This document shows, in pieces, positions 7,058 to 15,991 of a DNA stretch of 64,000 nt. The translations under genes were made by a program, and so were the position numbers. The notes below the pieces were generated by a model. That model worked only from the letters and a program-made list of their open reading frames with translations, did no database searches and was not told the DNA's origin. Source of the stretch: Natronospira elongata (lineage in GTDB: Bacteria; Pseudomonadota; Gammaproteobacteria; Natronospirales; Natronospiraceae); NCBI RefSeq assembly GCF_034931365.1, contig NZ_JAYGII010000004.1, positions 62,001 to 126,000 of the forward strand, given 5' to 3'. Positions within the stretch are counted from its first letter, which is position 1. Every line of letters begins with the position of its first letter.

Positions 7058-8293
7058 ATGGCCAAGGCAGCGAGCAAGACCAAGCCCAAGAAGGAGTACA
7101 AGTTCAAGTGGGAGGGCACGGACCAGAAGGGCAACAAGGTGTCCGGCACCACCACGGCGGGCTCCGAGGCGGCTGTCAAGCAGGAGGTGCGCCAAAAGGG
7201 CATCATCCCCGCCAAGGTACGTCGGGAGAGCGCCCTGGCCGGGATTGGCAAGGGCAAGAAGGTGAGCGCTGCCGACATTGCCATCTTCTCTCGCCAGATG
7301 GCCACCATGATGAGTTCCGGGGTGCCCCTGGTGCAGTCCTTCGAAATCGTCGGACGAGGCAGTGACAACCCGAAATTCCGGGACTTGATGCAAGCCATTC
7401 GCGAGGACATCGAAGCCGGCACCAACCTGGCCGACGCCCTCGCCAAGCACCCCCAGCACTTCGACAAGCTCTACATCAATCTGGTCCGTTCCGGTGAGCA
7501 GTCCGGTGCCCTCGAGGCGCTGCTGGACAAGATTGCCACCTACAAGGAAAAGACCGAAGCCCTCAAGGCCAAGATCAAGAAGGCCCTGTTCTACCCGGCC
7601 GCGGTCATGGTCGTGGCCATCATCGTCACGATTATTCTGCTGATCTACGTGGTGCCCCAGTTCGAGGATCTGTTTGGTGGCTTCGGCGCCGATCTGCCCG
7701 CTTTCACCCGGATGGTGCTGGATCTCTCGGAGTTCGTTCAGACCCGGGGGTGGATGATACTGATTGGGGTTGTTGCGGTAATCAGTGCCCTCATTACTTT
7801 GAAAAAGCGCAGCCCGGCCTTTCAGCGCCTGATTGACCGCATGGTCCTCAAGATCCCCCAGCTCGGCCCCATCATGCAGGATGCGGCCGTGGCGCGCTTC
7901 TCCCGCACCCTGGCGACCATGTTCAGTGCCGGTGTGCCGCTGGTGGAAGCATTGGAATCAGTGGCGGGGGCCACCGGTAATGTGGTCTATGAGGAAGCCA
8001 TTCTCAAGATGCGGGATCAGGTCGCCACCGGCCAGCAGCTCAATGTGGCCATGAATGAGGTCGACCTCTTCCCCAACATGGTGACCCAGATGATCTCCAT
8101 TGGTGAGGAGGCCGGTTCCATCGACACCATGGCCTCCAAGGTCGCGGATATCTACGAGGAGCGGGTGGACAATGCCGTTGACGCCCTCTCCAGTCTTTTG
8201 GAGCCGCTCATCATGGCGGTTCTCGGTGTCCTCGTGGGTGGTCTGGTGATTGCCATGTACCTGCCGATCTTCCAGATGGGCTCCGTCGTTTAA
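7058..8293 (+). CDS. pilC: Type IV pilus inner-membrane platform protein PilC
   Basis: About 411 residues with a lysine-rich cytoplasmic N-terminus and two tandem T2SSF (GspF) domains, each beginning with a conserved FSRQMATMMSSGVPL / FSRTLATMFSAGVPL helix. Three membrane segments are evident, around PAAVMVVAIIVTIILLIYVV, GWMILIGVVAVISALI and LLEPLIMAVLGVLVGGLVI. It forms the platform through which PilB pushes pilin into the fibre. GTG at 7055 directly precedes ATG at 7058; I chose the ATG, with ggggaaga just upstream. A MITE-like element follows only 4 bases after the stop codon. Confidence 0.95.
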   Translation: MAKAASKTKPKKEYKFKWEGTDQKGNKVSGTTTAGSEAAVKQEVRQKGIIPAKVRRESALAGIGKGKKVSAADIAIFSRQMATMMSSGVPLVQSFEIVGRGSDNPKFRDLMQAIREDIEAGTNLADALAKHPQHFDKLYINLVRSGEQSGALEALLDKIATYKEKTEALKAKIKKALFYPAAVMVVAIIVTIILLIYVVPQFEDLFGGFGADLPAFTRMVLDLSEFVQTRGWMILIGVVAVISALITLKKRSPAFQRLIDRMVLKIPQLGPIMQDAAVARFSRTLATMFSAGVPLVEALESVAGATGNVVYEEAILKMRDQVATGQQLNVAMNEVDLFPNMVTQMISIGEEAGSIDTMASKVADIYEERVDNAVDALSSLLEPLIMAVLGVLVGGLVIAMYLPIFQMGSVV

Positions 8294-8297
8294 GGGA

Positions 8298-8471
8298 AGT
8301 TCCCAGTGAACAGTTCCCAGTGAACAGTGGGGTCGCGGCCGCTAGAATGCTGTGAAACTCCGGCTGAAGCCGCACAAGACGCTGCCCACAGGTGGCAACT
8401 GCCTGGCAGAAAGCTGTAGGCTTTTCGGCTGGCACGGCCGGCTGTTCACTGGGAACTGTTCACTGGGAACT
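8298..8471. mobile_element. MITE-like intergenic element, copy 2 (30-bp terminal inverted repeats)
   Basis: Bases 8298-8327 and 8442-8471 are exact 30-nt reverse complements, each made of two tandem units of the type agttcccagtgaacag. They enclose a 114-nt core that matches, in reverse orientation, the core of the element at 567-795. The element occupies nearly the entire pilC-pilD gap and ends only 5 bases before the pilD ATG, so it supplies the pilD leader. No protein is encoded. Confidence 0.7.
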
Positions 8472-8476
8472 CTTTT

Positions 8477-9361
8477 ATGATCGAATTTCTGTCTGCCTTT
8501 CGAGCCGAATTCACATGGGTATTCTGGTTCGGGGTGGTTGCCTTTGGCTTGATTGTCGGCAGTTTCATCAATGTGGTGATCCATCGCCTGCCCATCATGA
8601 TGATGCAGGGCTGGCAGAGGGAATGTGCCGAACTCCTGCAGTGCCCTGACAAGGCCCCCACCGAGTCCGACCGCTATGACCTGGTCAAACCGCGCTCGGC
8701 CTGCCCGGGCTGTGGCCGCATGATAAAGGCCTGGGAGAACATCCCGGTGATCAGTTTCCTCCTGCTGCGGGCCCGCTGCCCGGGCTGCGGCATGCGCATT
8801 TCCCTGCGTTACCCCCTGGTCGAGATTCTGGTGGCGGTGCTTACCACCGGCGTTATTCTGGCCTTCGGTCTCAGTCTCCACAGCCTGGCCATGCTGCCCC
8901 TGGTCTGGGCCCTGGTGGCCATGAGCTTCATCGATCTGGAGCACCAGTTACTGCCTGATCAGCTCACCCTGCCCCTGCTGTGGCTGGGGCTGGTGATCAG
9001 CCTCCATCCCAGTGCGCCACTGGATCCCGGCCAGGCAGTGATCGGCGCCGCAGTGGGTTATCTCTCCCTTTGGTCGGTCTACCACCTCTTTCGCCTGCTC
9101 ACCGGCAAGGAAGGCATGGGCTATGGCGATTTCAAGCTCATGGGCCTGCTCGGCGCCTGGATGGGCTGGACGGTGATTCCCCTGGTGGTATTGCTGGGAT
9201 CCGGGCTGGGGGTGCTGGCGGCCATTGGCATGGCCCTGGCGGGACGGACCGTACGTGACCGGCCCATGCCTTTCGGGCCCTATCTGGCTGGCGCCGGACT
9301 GGTCGCCCTGCTCTGGGGCGATGCCATCATCAGCGGCTATCTGCGTTTCTCGGGCATCTAG
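8477..9361 (+). CDS. pilD: Prepilin peptidase / N-methyltransferase PilD
   Basis: The 294-residue membrane protein cleaves prepilin leaders and N-methylates the new Phe1. The cytoplasmic loop carries the four zinc-ligating cysteines C76/C79 and C101/C104 (two CPGCG motifs). The two catalytic aspartates of the GXGD-type protease are D153 in FIDLEHQ and D218 in GYGDFK. About eight hydrophobic segments are visible. It lies in the conserved order pilB-pilC-pilD-coaE. No normal Shine-Dalgarno is visible because the repeat element runs up to the start; gggaac within the repeat is the only purine stretch. Confidence 0.96.
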   Translation: MIEFLSAFRAEFTWVFWFGVVAFGLIVGSFINVVIHRLPIMMMQGWQRECAELLQCPDKAPTESDRYDLVKPRSACPGCGRMIKAWENIPVISFLLLRARCPGCGMRISLRYPLVEILVAVLTTGVILAFGLSLHSLAMLPLVWALVAMSFIDLEHQLLPDQLTLPLLWLGLVISLHPSAPLDPGQAVIGAAVGYLSLWSVYHLFRLLTGKEGMGYGDFKLMGLLGAWMGWTVIPLVVLLGSGLGVLAAIGMALAGRTVRDRPMPFGPYLAGAGLVALLWGDAIISGYLRFSGI

Positions 9362-9376
9362 GCTCGAATCCGGGAC

Positions 9377-9997
9377 ATGGCCACAAACGGACAGAAGCAG
9401 CCCCCCTTGTGGATTGCCCTGACCGGCGGCGCCGGCAGCGGGAAGTCGGCGGTGGCGGATCATTTGCGCTCCCTGGGTGTGACCGTCGTCGACACCGATC
9501 AACTGGCCCGGGAAGTGGTGGCGCCGGGTGAAGCAGGCCTGGCCGCGGTGGTGGCCGCCTTTGGTGATCAACTCTTGACCGCGGATGGTGAACTGGACCG
9601 CCGACGACTGCGGGAGCAGATCCTTGCCGATGACAATACACGCCATCGGCTGGAAAGCATTCTTCACCCCTTGATCATGGAGCGCCTGACAAGACAGCTG
9701 GCACAGGCCGAGGGACCCTATGCCGTGGCCGAAATTCCGCTGCTGGTGGAATCCGGGCAGCAGGAACATTTCGATCGCGTGATTACCGTGGAAGCCCCCA
9801 TGGCCGAGCGGATACAGCGGCTGATGCAGCGCGATCAGGTGGATGAGTCGGCGGCCCGCCGTCTGATTGCCGCCCAGGCGGATGAGTCGGCACGACGGGC
9901 CATCGCCGACCAGGTCATCGAGAATGATCAGGATCTGGCTGCCCTGAAAGAGCGGGTCGAGGCACTCCATCAAGAACTGTTGTCATCAAGACTTTAA
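9377..9997 (+). CDS. coaE: Dephospho-CoA kinase
   Basis: The 206-residue P-loop kinase catalyses the last step of coenzyme A synthesis, phosphorylating dephospho-CoA at the 3'-OH. The N-terminus holds the Walker A sequence LTGGAGSGKS, followed by DTDQLAREVV, the substrate-binding EIPLLVESG, and the lid region with QRDQVDESAARRLIAAQ. The gene starts 15 bases after pilD and continues the pilBCD-coaE operon order shared by many gammaproteobacteria. Confidence 0.95.
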   Translation: MATNGQKQPPLWIALTGGAGSGKSAVADHLRSLGVTVVDTDQLAREVVAPGEAGLAAVVAAFGDQLLTADGELDRRRLREQILADDNTRHRLESILHPLIMERLTRQLAQAEGPYAVAEIPLLVESGQQEHFDRVITVEAPMAERIQRLMQRDQVDESAARRLIAAQADESARRAIADQVIENDQDLAALKERVEALHQELLSSRL

Positions 9998-10029
9998 AAA
10001 CTTCCCCCGCTCCGGGAGAATACCCGCGC

Positions 10030-10812
10030 ATGAGCGCCGGCAGCAGTCATTCACGCATTGTTTTCGAACAGCCCTTCAGCGAACAGATCCGGACCTTTCT
10101 GCGTCTGGAACACCTGTTTCGCCGGGCCCGTCATGGCCTGTCACGCCAATCACCCTGGGATAGCCTGAGCGGCGCCGAGACCGTGCTGGAGATCCTGGCC
10201 CTGCTGGGCCGCGGCGATGTTCGCCGCGCCCTCCTAAAGGAAACCGATCGCATCAGCCAGGCCCTGCAGGATTACAGTCATCGGGACGGCGTGGACGAGA
10301 CACGTCTGGCGGGGGTACTCGAGGAACTTCGTACCGTTCGGGAGAACCTGGGCCGGGACCAGATATCCCCGGATCGGCCACTGCGTGAAAATGATTTCCT
10401 GGCCATGATCCAGCAGCGGCTGAGCATCCCGGGCGGCACCTGCGGCTTTGACCTGCCCCGCCTGCATGCCTGGCTCGAACTGGCCGCCGATCAACGCAAG
10501 CCCGAGCTGGCCGGTTGGCTGGACCAGCTCAGCCCGCTGGAGGACGCGGTGCGGGAGCTGCTGCAATTGATCCGTGGCAGTGCGGTGGAACAGCCGGAGT
10601 TGGCGAAGCGGGGGTTCTACATGCAGTCTCCCAGCGGTAGCCAGGACTGTCGGATGGTTCGGGTGGTGGTCCGGGAGGCCGGACTCTACCCGGAGATCAG
10701 CGGCAACCGGCATCGTTTCACTGTCCGCTTTCTTAAATTGGGCGAGCTTGCAGGCCAGGCCGAACCGGTGGCGGAGGATGTCAGCTTCGGACTCGCCCTT
10801 TGCCAACTTTGA
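10030..10812 (+). CDS. zapD: Cell division protein ZapD
   Basis: The 260-residue cytoplasmic protein matches the ZapD (YacF) family. The diagnostic N-terminus FEQPFSEQIRTFLRLEHLF is present, as are the helical domain and the C-terminal beta domain ending in VRFLKLG.. VSFGLALCQL. ZapD cross-links FtsZ filaments through the FtsZ C-terminal tail, and ftsZ with that tail is encoded in this same window. The ribosome site gggaga precedes the ATG. The gene order coaE-zapD-yacG is the same as in Escherichia coli. Confidence 0.93.
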   Translation: MSAGSSHSRIVFEQPFSEQIRTFLRLEHLFRRARHGLSRQSPWDSLSGAETVLEILALLGRGDVRRALLKETDRISQALQDYSHRDGVDETRLAGVLEELRTVRENLGRDQISPDRPLRENDFLAMIQQRLSIPGGTCGFDLPRLHAWLELAADQRKPELAGWLDQLSPLEDAVRELLQLIRGSAVEQPELAKRGFYMQSPSGSQDCRMVRVVVREAGLYPEISGNRHRFTVRFLKLGELAGQAEPVAEDVSFGLALCQL

Positions 10813-10822
10813 ATGGAGCCCC

Positions 10823-11008
10823 ATGAGCAAGACGCCAATACAGGTCAATTGCCCCCATTGCGGCCGCAAATCGACTTTCAGCCCGGACAACCGCTGGCGT
10901 CCCTTCTGCAGCGAACGCTGCCGCATGGTGGATCTGGGGGAGTGGTTCGAGGAAGAAAAACGCATTCCCGAGGATGCCCCGGACTGGCCCGAATCCGGGC
11001 ACGATTAG
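10823..11008 (+). CDS. yacG: DNA gyrase inhibitor YacG
   Basis: This is a 61-residue zinc protein with cysteines at 10, 13, 29 and 33 (CPHCG ... FCSERC), followed by the conserved RMVDLGEW and an acidic tail. YacG proteins bind GyrB and inhibit gyrase. The start at 10823 is preceded by ggagcc and lies 10 bases after zapD, in the usual coaE-zapD-yacG order. It converges with the Nudix/ThiE gene on the other strand, 22 bases away. Confidence 0.92.
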   Translation: MSKTPIQVNCPHCGRKSTFSPDNRWRPFCSERCRMVDLGEWFEEEKRIPEDAPDWPESGHD

Positions 11009-11030
11009 GCTGGCTCGCCGGAGAGCTTCC

Positions 11031-11993
11031 CTAAGCGAACAGCTGCCTGCCCAGACCGCGTATGGCGGCGATGCCCTGGATGCTCTGCTGATGGAGCGCG
11101 GGCAGATCCGCCACCCCCATCCCGCCGATGGCGTAGACCGGCAGGCTTGCACTGCCGGCCAGGGCCAGGAAGCGATCCATCCCCAAGGGCTCGGCCCCGG
11201 GATGGCTGGGGGTGGGCCGGACATGGCCGAGTGTGACGAAATCGGCCCCCAGAGCCTCTGCATGGCGCAATTCCGCCTCATCGTGGCAGGACACGCCCAC
11301 CAAGCCGGGTCGGACCACAGGGCGGCTCTCAAGACCTGCTGCGAGCCGTGCCGGCAGGTGGACACCATCGGCCTGGCACTTTTCCGCCAGGCCCGGATCG
11401 CCATTGATCAGAACACTGGCGCCCGCCGCTCGGGCCCGTGCCACCGCTTCCTTGGCCGCCACCTGCCCCCCCGACTGCCGCAACCAGTCTCCTCGCAACT
11501 GGATCAGGGAAATACCCCGGCGGGCGGCCGCCTCCACACCGGCGACCAAATCCTCGAGGCGGGCGAAATCCGGTGGCGTCACCAGATACCGGTCAGGCAG
11601 GCGAGCGGCGGTGACAATGGGGGTGTTGGCGGCGAGAAAATCCAGCCGCGACAGGGCTTCCGGCGCAAACCAGTCGAATTGCTGGCCCTCGAGGGCTCGT
11701 GGTGCCCCTTCCCAGGCGGTGACCAGCCAGACATCCAGGTCCACCGCAGGGCCGTCGGGATAGTCATGCTGGATGCGAATCAGCGGGCGGCCCTCAACAA
11801 GGTGGAGATCCAGCTCCTCGCTCAACTCCCGGACCAGGGCGGCCCAGCGTCCTTCCCCTGGCTCCCGCTTGCCGCCGGGAAATTCCCAGCGCCCGCTCAT
11901 GCTCCGTCCGGCCGGGCGAGTGGATACCAGTATGCGTCCGTCCTGATCTCGCAGGACGGCGGCAACAATGCGCAAGCGTTCACCGCGAGCCAT
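11031..11993 (-). CDS. Nudix hydrolase (MutT-like) fused to a thiamine-phosphate-synthase-like domain
   Basis: The 320-residue protein has two domains. Residues 1-130 are a MutT-type Nudix hydrolase with Nudix box G41-x5-E47-x7-RELSEE at 41-63, expected to clean up 8-oxo-dGTP or related nucleotides. Residues ~150-320 resemble ThiE/TenI: RYLVTP, ISLIQLR, LINGDP, DGVHLP, VGVSCHDEAEL, and YAIGGM at the phosphate-binding end. Fusions of this kind next to secA are known in gammaproteobacteria, and the role of the second domain is unclear. An upstream in-frame start at 12047 exists, but the conserved sequence begins at MARGERL with an AGGA site upstream. It follows secA on the same strand, 73 bases after its stop. 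Confidence 0.88.
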   Translation of the reverse strand: MARGERLRIVAAVLRDQDGRILVSTRPAGRSMSGRWEFPGGKREPGEGRWAALVRELSEELDLHLVEGRPLIRIQHDYPDGPAVDLDVWLVTAWEGAPRALEGQQFDWFAPEALSRLDFLAANTPIVTAARLPDRYLVTPPDFARLEDLVAGVEAAARRGISLIQLRGDWLRQSGGQVAAKEAVARARAAGASVLINGDPGLAEKCQADGVHLPARLAAGLESRPVVRPGLVGVSCHDEAELRHAEALGADFVTLGHVRPTPSHPGAEPLGMDRFLALAGSASLPVYAIGGMGVADLPALHQQSIQGIAAIRGLGRQLFA

Positions 11994-12066
11994 GGGGAGT
12001 CCTAACAGCGGGTTGGAACGATTTCGGGCGCAGCCCCGGGCAGGCACCCGGGGCTGACCGCTCGGC

Positions 12067-14811
12067 CTAGCTCAGCTTGCCGCAGCAATGCTTGTACTTC
12101 TTGCCCGAGCCGCAGGGACAGGCCTCGTTGCGGCCAACCTTGGGCTGGTCACGGACGACCGTCTCCGGACGCTCCTGACCGGGCTGGGCCCGACCACCCG
12201 CCTGGCCGGCGGCGGCCGCACCGCCGCCCGCCGCCGCGGCAGCGGTGGCGCTGCCGGCCGCGGCATGCTGAAACTGCAGCCGGCTTTCATCCTGACGGCG
12301 CTGCTCCTCCACGGCCTGAACGTCCTGCTGGTCCCGTACCTGAACCTTGGCCAGGATGCTGATCACCTCTGCCTTGTAGCGCTCGAGCATGTCGGCGAAC
12401 ATGGCGAAGGCTTCCTTCTTGTATTCATGCTTGGGGTTCTTCTGGGCGAAACCACGCAGGTTGATGCCCTGGCGCAGGAAGTCCATGGCGGCCAGATGCT
12501 CCTTCCAGTGGTTATCCAGTACCCGCAGCATGACCGCCTTCTCGAAGTGCCTCAGCACGGAGCTGCCGACCAGCTTCTCTTTCTCCTGGTAGGCCTCGTC
12601 GGCGGCAGCGATGATCCGCTTGCGCAGCCCTTCTTCGTCCAGCTCGTCGTCTTCGTCCAGCCACTGCTGAAGGGGCAGCTTGAGATGGAAGTCCCGCTCC
12701 AGTGCCTCGGTCAGCCCGGCGATATCCCACATTTCCTCCAGGCTCTCCGGGGGCACATAGGTATCGATGGTCTGGTTGACCACATCGTCCCGAATACCTT
12801 CCACGGCCTCAGAGACGTCATCCGTGGACATCAACTCATTGCGCTGCTCGTAAATGACCTTGCGCTGGTCGTTGGCGACATTGTCATATTCCAGCAGGTT
12901 CTTTCGAATATCGAAGTTATGCTGTTCCACCTTGCGCTGGGCATTCTCGATGGTCCGGGTCACCCAGGGATGCTCAATGGCTTCCCCTTCCTTCATGCCC
13001 AGGCGCTGGAGAATGGACTTGACCTTGTCCTTGGCGAAGATCCGCATGAGGCTGTCTTCAAGAGACAGATAGAAGCGGCTGGAACCAGGGTCACCCTGAC
13101 GACCGGAACGACCACGCAACTGGTTGTCGATCCGCCGTGATTCGTGCCGTTCGGTACCGATGATGTGCAGGCCACCGGCTTCCAGCACCTCCTGGTGGCG
13201 CTGCTCCCATTGGGCACGGATCTTCTTGCGCTCTTCCTCGCTCTTGGCTTCTTCAAGCTGCTTGTCGGGATTGCCACCCAGAACAATATCGGTACCACGA
13301 CCGGCCATGTTGGTGGCAATGGTCACGGCCCCGGGCATGCCGGCGTCAGCGATGACGTCGGCTTCCTTGGCATGCATCTTGGCGTTGAGCACGTTGTGCT
13401 TGATCTTGTGCTTCCTGAGGATGCCGGAAAGATACTCCGACACCTCGATGGAGGTAGTCCCCACCAGCACCGGCTGCCCCCGTTCGTGACAGTCCTTGAT
13501 GTCCTCAATGATGGCCTGGTACTTGTCCTCCTTGGAGAGATAGACCAGGTCGGGCATGTCTTCCCGAATCATGGGCTTGTGGGTAGGCACCTGGACCACT
13601 TCCAGACCATAGATCTGATGAAACTCCACCGCTTCGGTATCGGCCGTGCCCGTCATGCCGGCCAGTTTCTCGTACATGCGGAAATAGTTCTGGAAGGTGA
13701 TGGACGCCAGGGTCTGGTTCTCGGCCTGGATGCGCACCCCTTCCTTGGCTTCCACCGCCTGATGCAGACCGTCGGACCAGCGCCGCCCCGGCATGGTGCG
13801 GCCGGTGAACTCGTCTACAATCACGATGCTGCCGTCGTTGACCACGTAATGCACGTCCTTCTCGAACAGGGCGTGGGCGCGCAATGCGGCGTTGAGGTGG
13901 TGCACCAGATTCATGTTGGCGGCATCGTAGAGGTTCTGGTCGTCGCCCAGCAGCCCCATCTTCACCAACTCCTGCTCCACCGTTTCATGGCCTTGCTCGG
14001 TGAGGTGAACCTGGCGGGCCTTCTCATCCACGGTGTAGTCACCGGGATCGGTCTCATCCACTTCCCGCTTCAGCTTGGGGACCAGCTTGTCCATCTTGGT
14101 ATAGAGATCGGTGGAGTCATCCACCGGCCCGGAGATGATCAGAGGCGTCCGGGCTTCGTCAATGAGGATGGAATCCACTTCGTCGATGATGCCGAAGCCC
14201 AGATCCCGCTGCGCCCGGTCATCGGCCCGGAAGGCCATGTTGTCGCGCAGATAGTCGAAGCCGAACTCATTGTTGGTGCCGTAAACGATCTCGCACTGAT
14301 AGGCGGCACGCTTTTCCTGGCCGGGCTGGCCACCGCTGTAGATGACCCCCACGTTCATGTCCAGTGCGTTATAGACCGGCTCCATCCACTTGGCATCACG
14401 CTCGGCCAGGTAATCATTGACCGTGACGACATGAACGCCCTTCCCCGAAATGGCATTGAGATAAACCGGCAGGGTGGCCACCAGGGTCTTGCCTTCACCG
14501 GTCTTCATTTCGGAAATCTTGCCCTGGTGAAGGACCATGCCCCCGATCATCTGAACATCGTAATGGCGCAAGCCCAGGGTGCGCTTTGAGGCCTCTCGCA
14601 CGGCAGCGAACGCTTCCGGAAGCAGCTGGTCAAGGCTTTCCCCCTTCTCGTGCCGCTCACGGAACTCCGCGGTCTTGGCCCGCAGGGCATCATCATCCAG
14701 CGCCTCGTAATCAGGCTCCAGGGCGTTGATGCGCTCCACATTGGTGCGCAACTTCTTGATCAGCCGCTCATTGCGGCTGCCGACGATCCGCTTGACGAGT
14801 TTTCCTAGCAT
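12067..14811 (-). CDS. secA: Preprotein translocase motor SecA
   Basis: The 914-residue ATPase pushes preproteins through SecYEG. Visible parts are Walker A MKTGEGKT (about 102-109), the DEAD-type motif IIDEVDSILIDEART, the preprotein cross-linking domain, the second nucleotide-binding fold with GTDIVLGGNP and GRSGRQGDPGSS, and the helical scaffold. The C-terminal zinc-binding SecB-binding tail (ACPCGSGKKYKHCCG) is preceded by a low-complexity Ala/Gly stretch. The order lpxC, (M23 peptidase), secA, mutT matches Pseudomonas-type chromosomes. No secM-like arrest peptide gene is seen upstream. Confidence 0.98.
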   Translation of the reverse strand: MLGKLVKRIVGSRNERLIKKLRTNVERINALEPDYEALDDDALRAKTAEFRERHEKGESLDQLLPEAFAAVREASKRTLGLRHYDVQMIGGMVLHQGKISEMKTGEGKTLVATLPVYLNAISGKGVHVVTVNDYLAERDAKWMEPVYNALDMNVGVIYSGGQPGQEKRAAYQCEIVYGTNNEFGFDYLRDNMAFRADDRAQRDLGFGIIDEVDSILIDEARTPLIISGPVDDSTDLYTKMDKLVPKLKREVDETDPGDYTVDEKARQVHLTEQGHETVEQELVKMGLLGDDQNLYDAANMNLVHHLNAALRAHALFEKDVHYVVNDGSIVIVDEFTGRTMPGRRWSDGLHQAVEAKEGVRIQAENQTLASITFQNYFRMYEKLAGMTGTADTEAVEFHQIYGLEVVQVPTHKPMIREDMPDLVYLSKEDKYQAIIEDIKDCHERGQPVLVGTTSIEVSEYLSGILRKHKIKHNVLNAKMHAKEADVIADAGMPGAVTIATNMAGRGTDIVLGGNPDKQLEEAKSEEERKKIRAQWEQRHQEVLEAGGLHIIGTERHESRRIDNQLRGRSGRQGDPGSSRFYLSLEDSLMRIFAKDKVKSILQRLGMKEGEAIEHPWVTRTIENAQRKVEQHNFDIRKNLLEYDNVANDQRKVIYEQRNELMSTDDVSEAVEGIRDDVVNQTIDTYVPPESLEEMWDIAGLTEALERDFHLKLPLQQWLDEDDELDEEGLRKRIIAAADEAYQEKEKLVGSSVLRHFEKAVMLRVLDNHWKEHLAAMDFLRQGINLRGFAQKNPKHEYKKEAFAMFADMLERYKAEVISILAKVQVRDQQDVQAVEEQRRQDESRLQFQHAAAGSATAAAAAGGGAAAAGQAGGRAQPGQERPETVVRDQPKVGRNEACPCGSGKKYKHCCGKLS

Positions 14812-14843
14812 GCTGTCCGTTCTGCCTCATTGAAAATGATCGA

Positions 14844-14867
14844 GGCCGACCCCGGTCGAGGTCGGCC
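14844..14867 (-). terminator. Hairpin between the M23 peptidase gene and secA
   Basis: An 8-bp stem, ggccgacc (14844-14851) with ggtcggcc (14860-14867), lies in the 118-bp gap. Reading on the minus strand it is followed by a short T-rich stretch (tcattttc). It could be a weak terminator after the peptidase or part of a secA leader structure. Confidence 0.4.
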
Positions 14868-14929
14868 CCTTGGAATCAGTGTCGGGCGGCCGCACGGCCG
14901 ATGCGGGACAATTCCGCCCCCAGGCGTGC

Positions 14930-15862
14930 TCAGTTGCCGGCCCGGATGTACTCCACCGGGTTGACCGTGCGCCCATTGTAATGGACTTCGAAGTGGACAT
15001 GGGGCCCGGTCGCCCGACCGGTCTGCCCCAGGTGGGCAATCACGTCTCCCTTCTGAACCATGTCGCCCACGGCAACCAGATTCTTCTGGTTGTGGGCGTA
15101 ACGGGTGACATAACCGTTGCCGTGATTGATCTCCACCATTTTGCCATATCCGTAACGGCGTCCGGACCAGGTAACGACCCCGGCCGCCACGGCCATGACA
15201 TTGGTGCCCTTGTTGCCGGCAAAATCAATGCCACCGTGCCAGGCTCGCCGGCCACTGAAGGGGTCCGTGCGGGAGCCGTACCCGGAAGAGACCCAGCCAC
15301 CTTCGATGGGGCGTCCCTGGGGCCGCACCCTGTCCTGAACATTGCGATTCATGAGCAATCTTTCAAGGACGGAAAGCTGACGTTCCCGATCACGAATCTG
15401 GTTGGAAAGATCCTCGACGCTGTCCTCAACACCCATGCCGCCGACATCGCCAAGGGAAATATCGTCGAGCAGTTCTTCCGGACCACCCTGAGCGGGAATG
15501 GCCCCGAAATTGAACTCACCTTCTTCCAGCCCCGCCATCCGGGTCAGGCGCTCGCCCAGGGCATTGAGACGGGTCACCTGGGCCTGCATTTCGCCCAGCT
15601 GTGCATTGAGGGCGGCCAGCTTCATTTCCGACTCGCGGGTGACATGCTCCAGCTTGGCCCGCTCGGCGGCGAGTTCGGACTTCCAGCGCTGGGCCTGCTC
15701 CTCGGGGGTTTCCACGTAGTAGGCATGGACCAGCATGAAGGCAAGACCGAACATCAGGCCCAGGAACAGGACCAGACCGGAGAGGAAGGTGCTGAGATGG
15801 AGTGGCGATCCCAGATTGAACTGGCGGGACCCGCCCCGTCTTGTCCAGACGATAATGTTCAT
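14930..15862 (-). CDS. M23 family murein endopeptidase, membrane-anchored
   Basis: A 310-residue protein with a single N-terminal membrane segment (about residues 27-48), a coiled-coil region (about 52-110 and 150-170) and a C-terminal LytM/M23 zinc peptidase domain. The zinc motifs are HGGIDFAG (HxxxD) and HVHFEV (HxH), and the upstream GYGSRTDPF marks the domain start. These enzymes cut peptide cross-links in peptidoglycan. All catalytic ligands appear present, so it is likely an active enzyme rather than an EnvC/NlpD-type degenerate activator. It lies between lpxC and secA, as in pseudomonads. Confidence 0.92.
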   Translation of the reverse strand: MNIIVWTRRGGSRQFNLGSPLHLSTFLSGLVLFLGLMFGLAFMLVHAYYVETPEEQAQRWKSELAAERAKLEHVTRESEMKLAALNAQLGEMQAQVTRLNALGERLTRMAGLEEGEFNFGAIPAQGGPEELLDDISLGDVGGMGVEDSVEDLSNQIRDRERQLSVLERLLMNRNVQDRVRPQGRPIEGGWVSSGYGSRTDPFSGRRAWHGGIDFAGNKGTNVMAVAAGVVTWSGRRYGYGKMVEINHGNGYVTRYAHNQKNLVAVGDMVQKGDVIAHLGQTGRATGPHVHFEVHYNGRTVNPVEYIRAGN

Positions 15863-15991
15863 GCGGCTGCCAGTCTCCAGATGTAGAATGGATGTGGGTC
15901 GTCAAAGTTCGCGACCCGCTAGTATCGACATCCTTGCCGCCCAGGTCAAAACCCGGGTGTCGATTCCCTAAAATTGGCCCGAATCAGGTAC

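Noticed and set aside
2867..8293. The pil genes as a type II secretion system
   Set aside because: The N-terminal domain of the ATPase, the pilin with D-loop cysteines, the sigma-54 promoter and PilR all point to type IV pili; no gspC-M genes are present.
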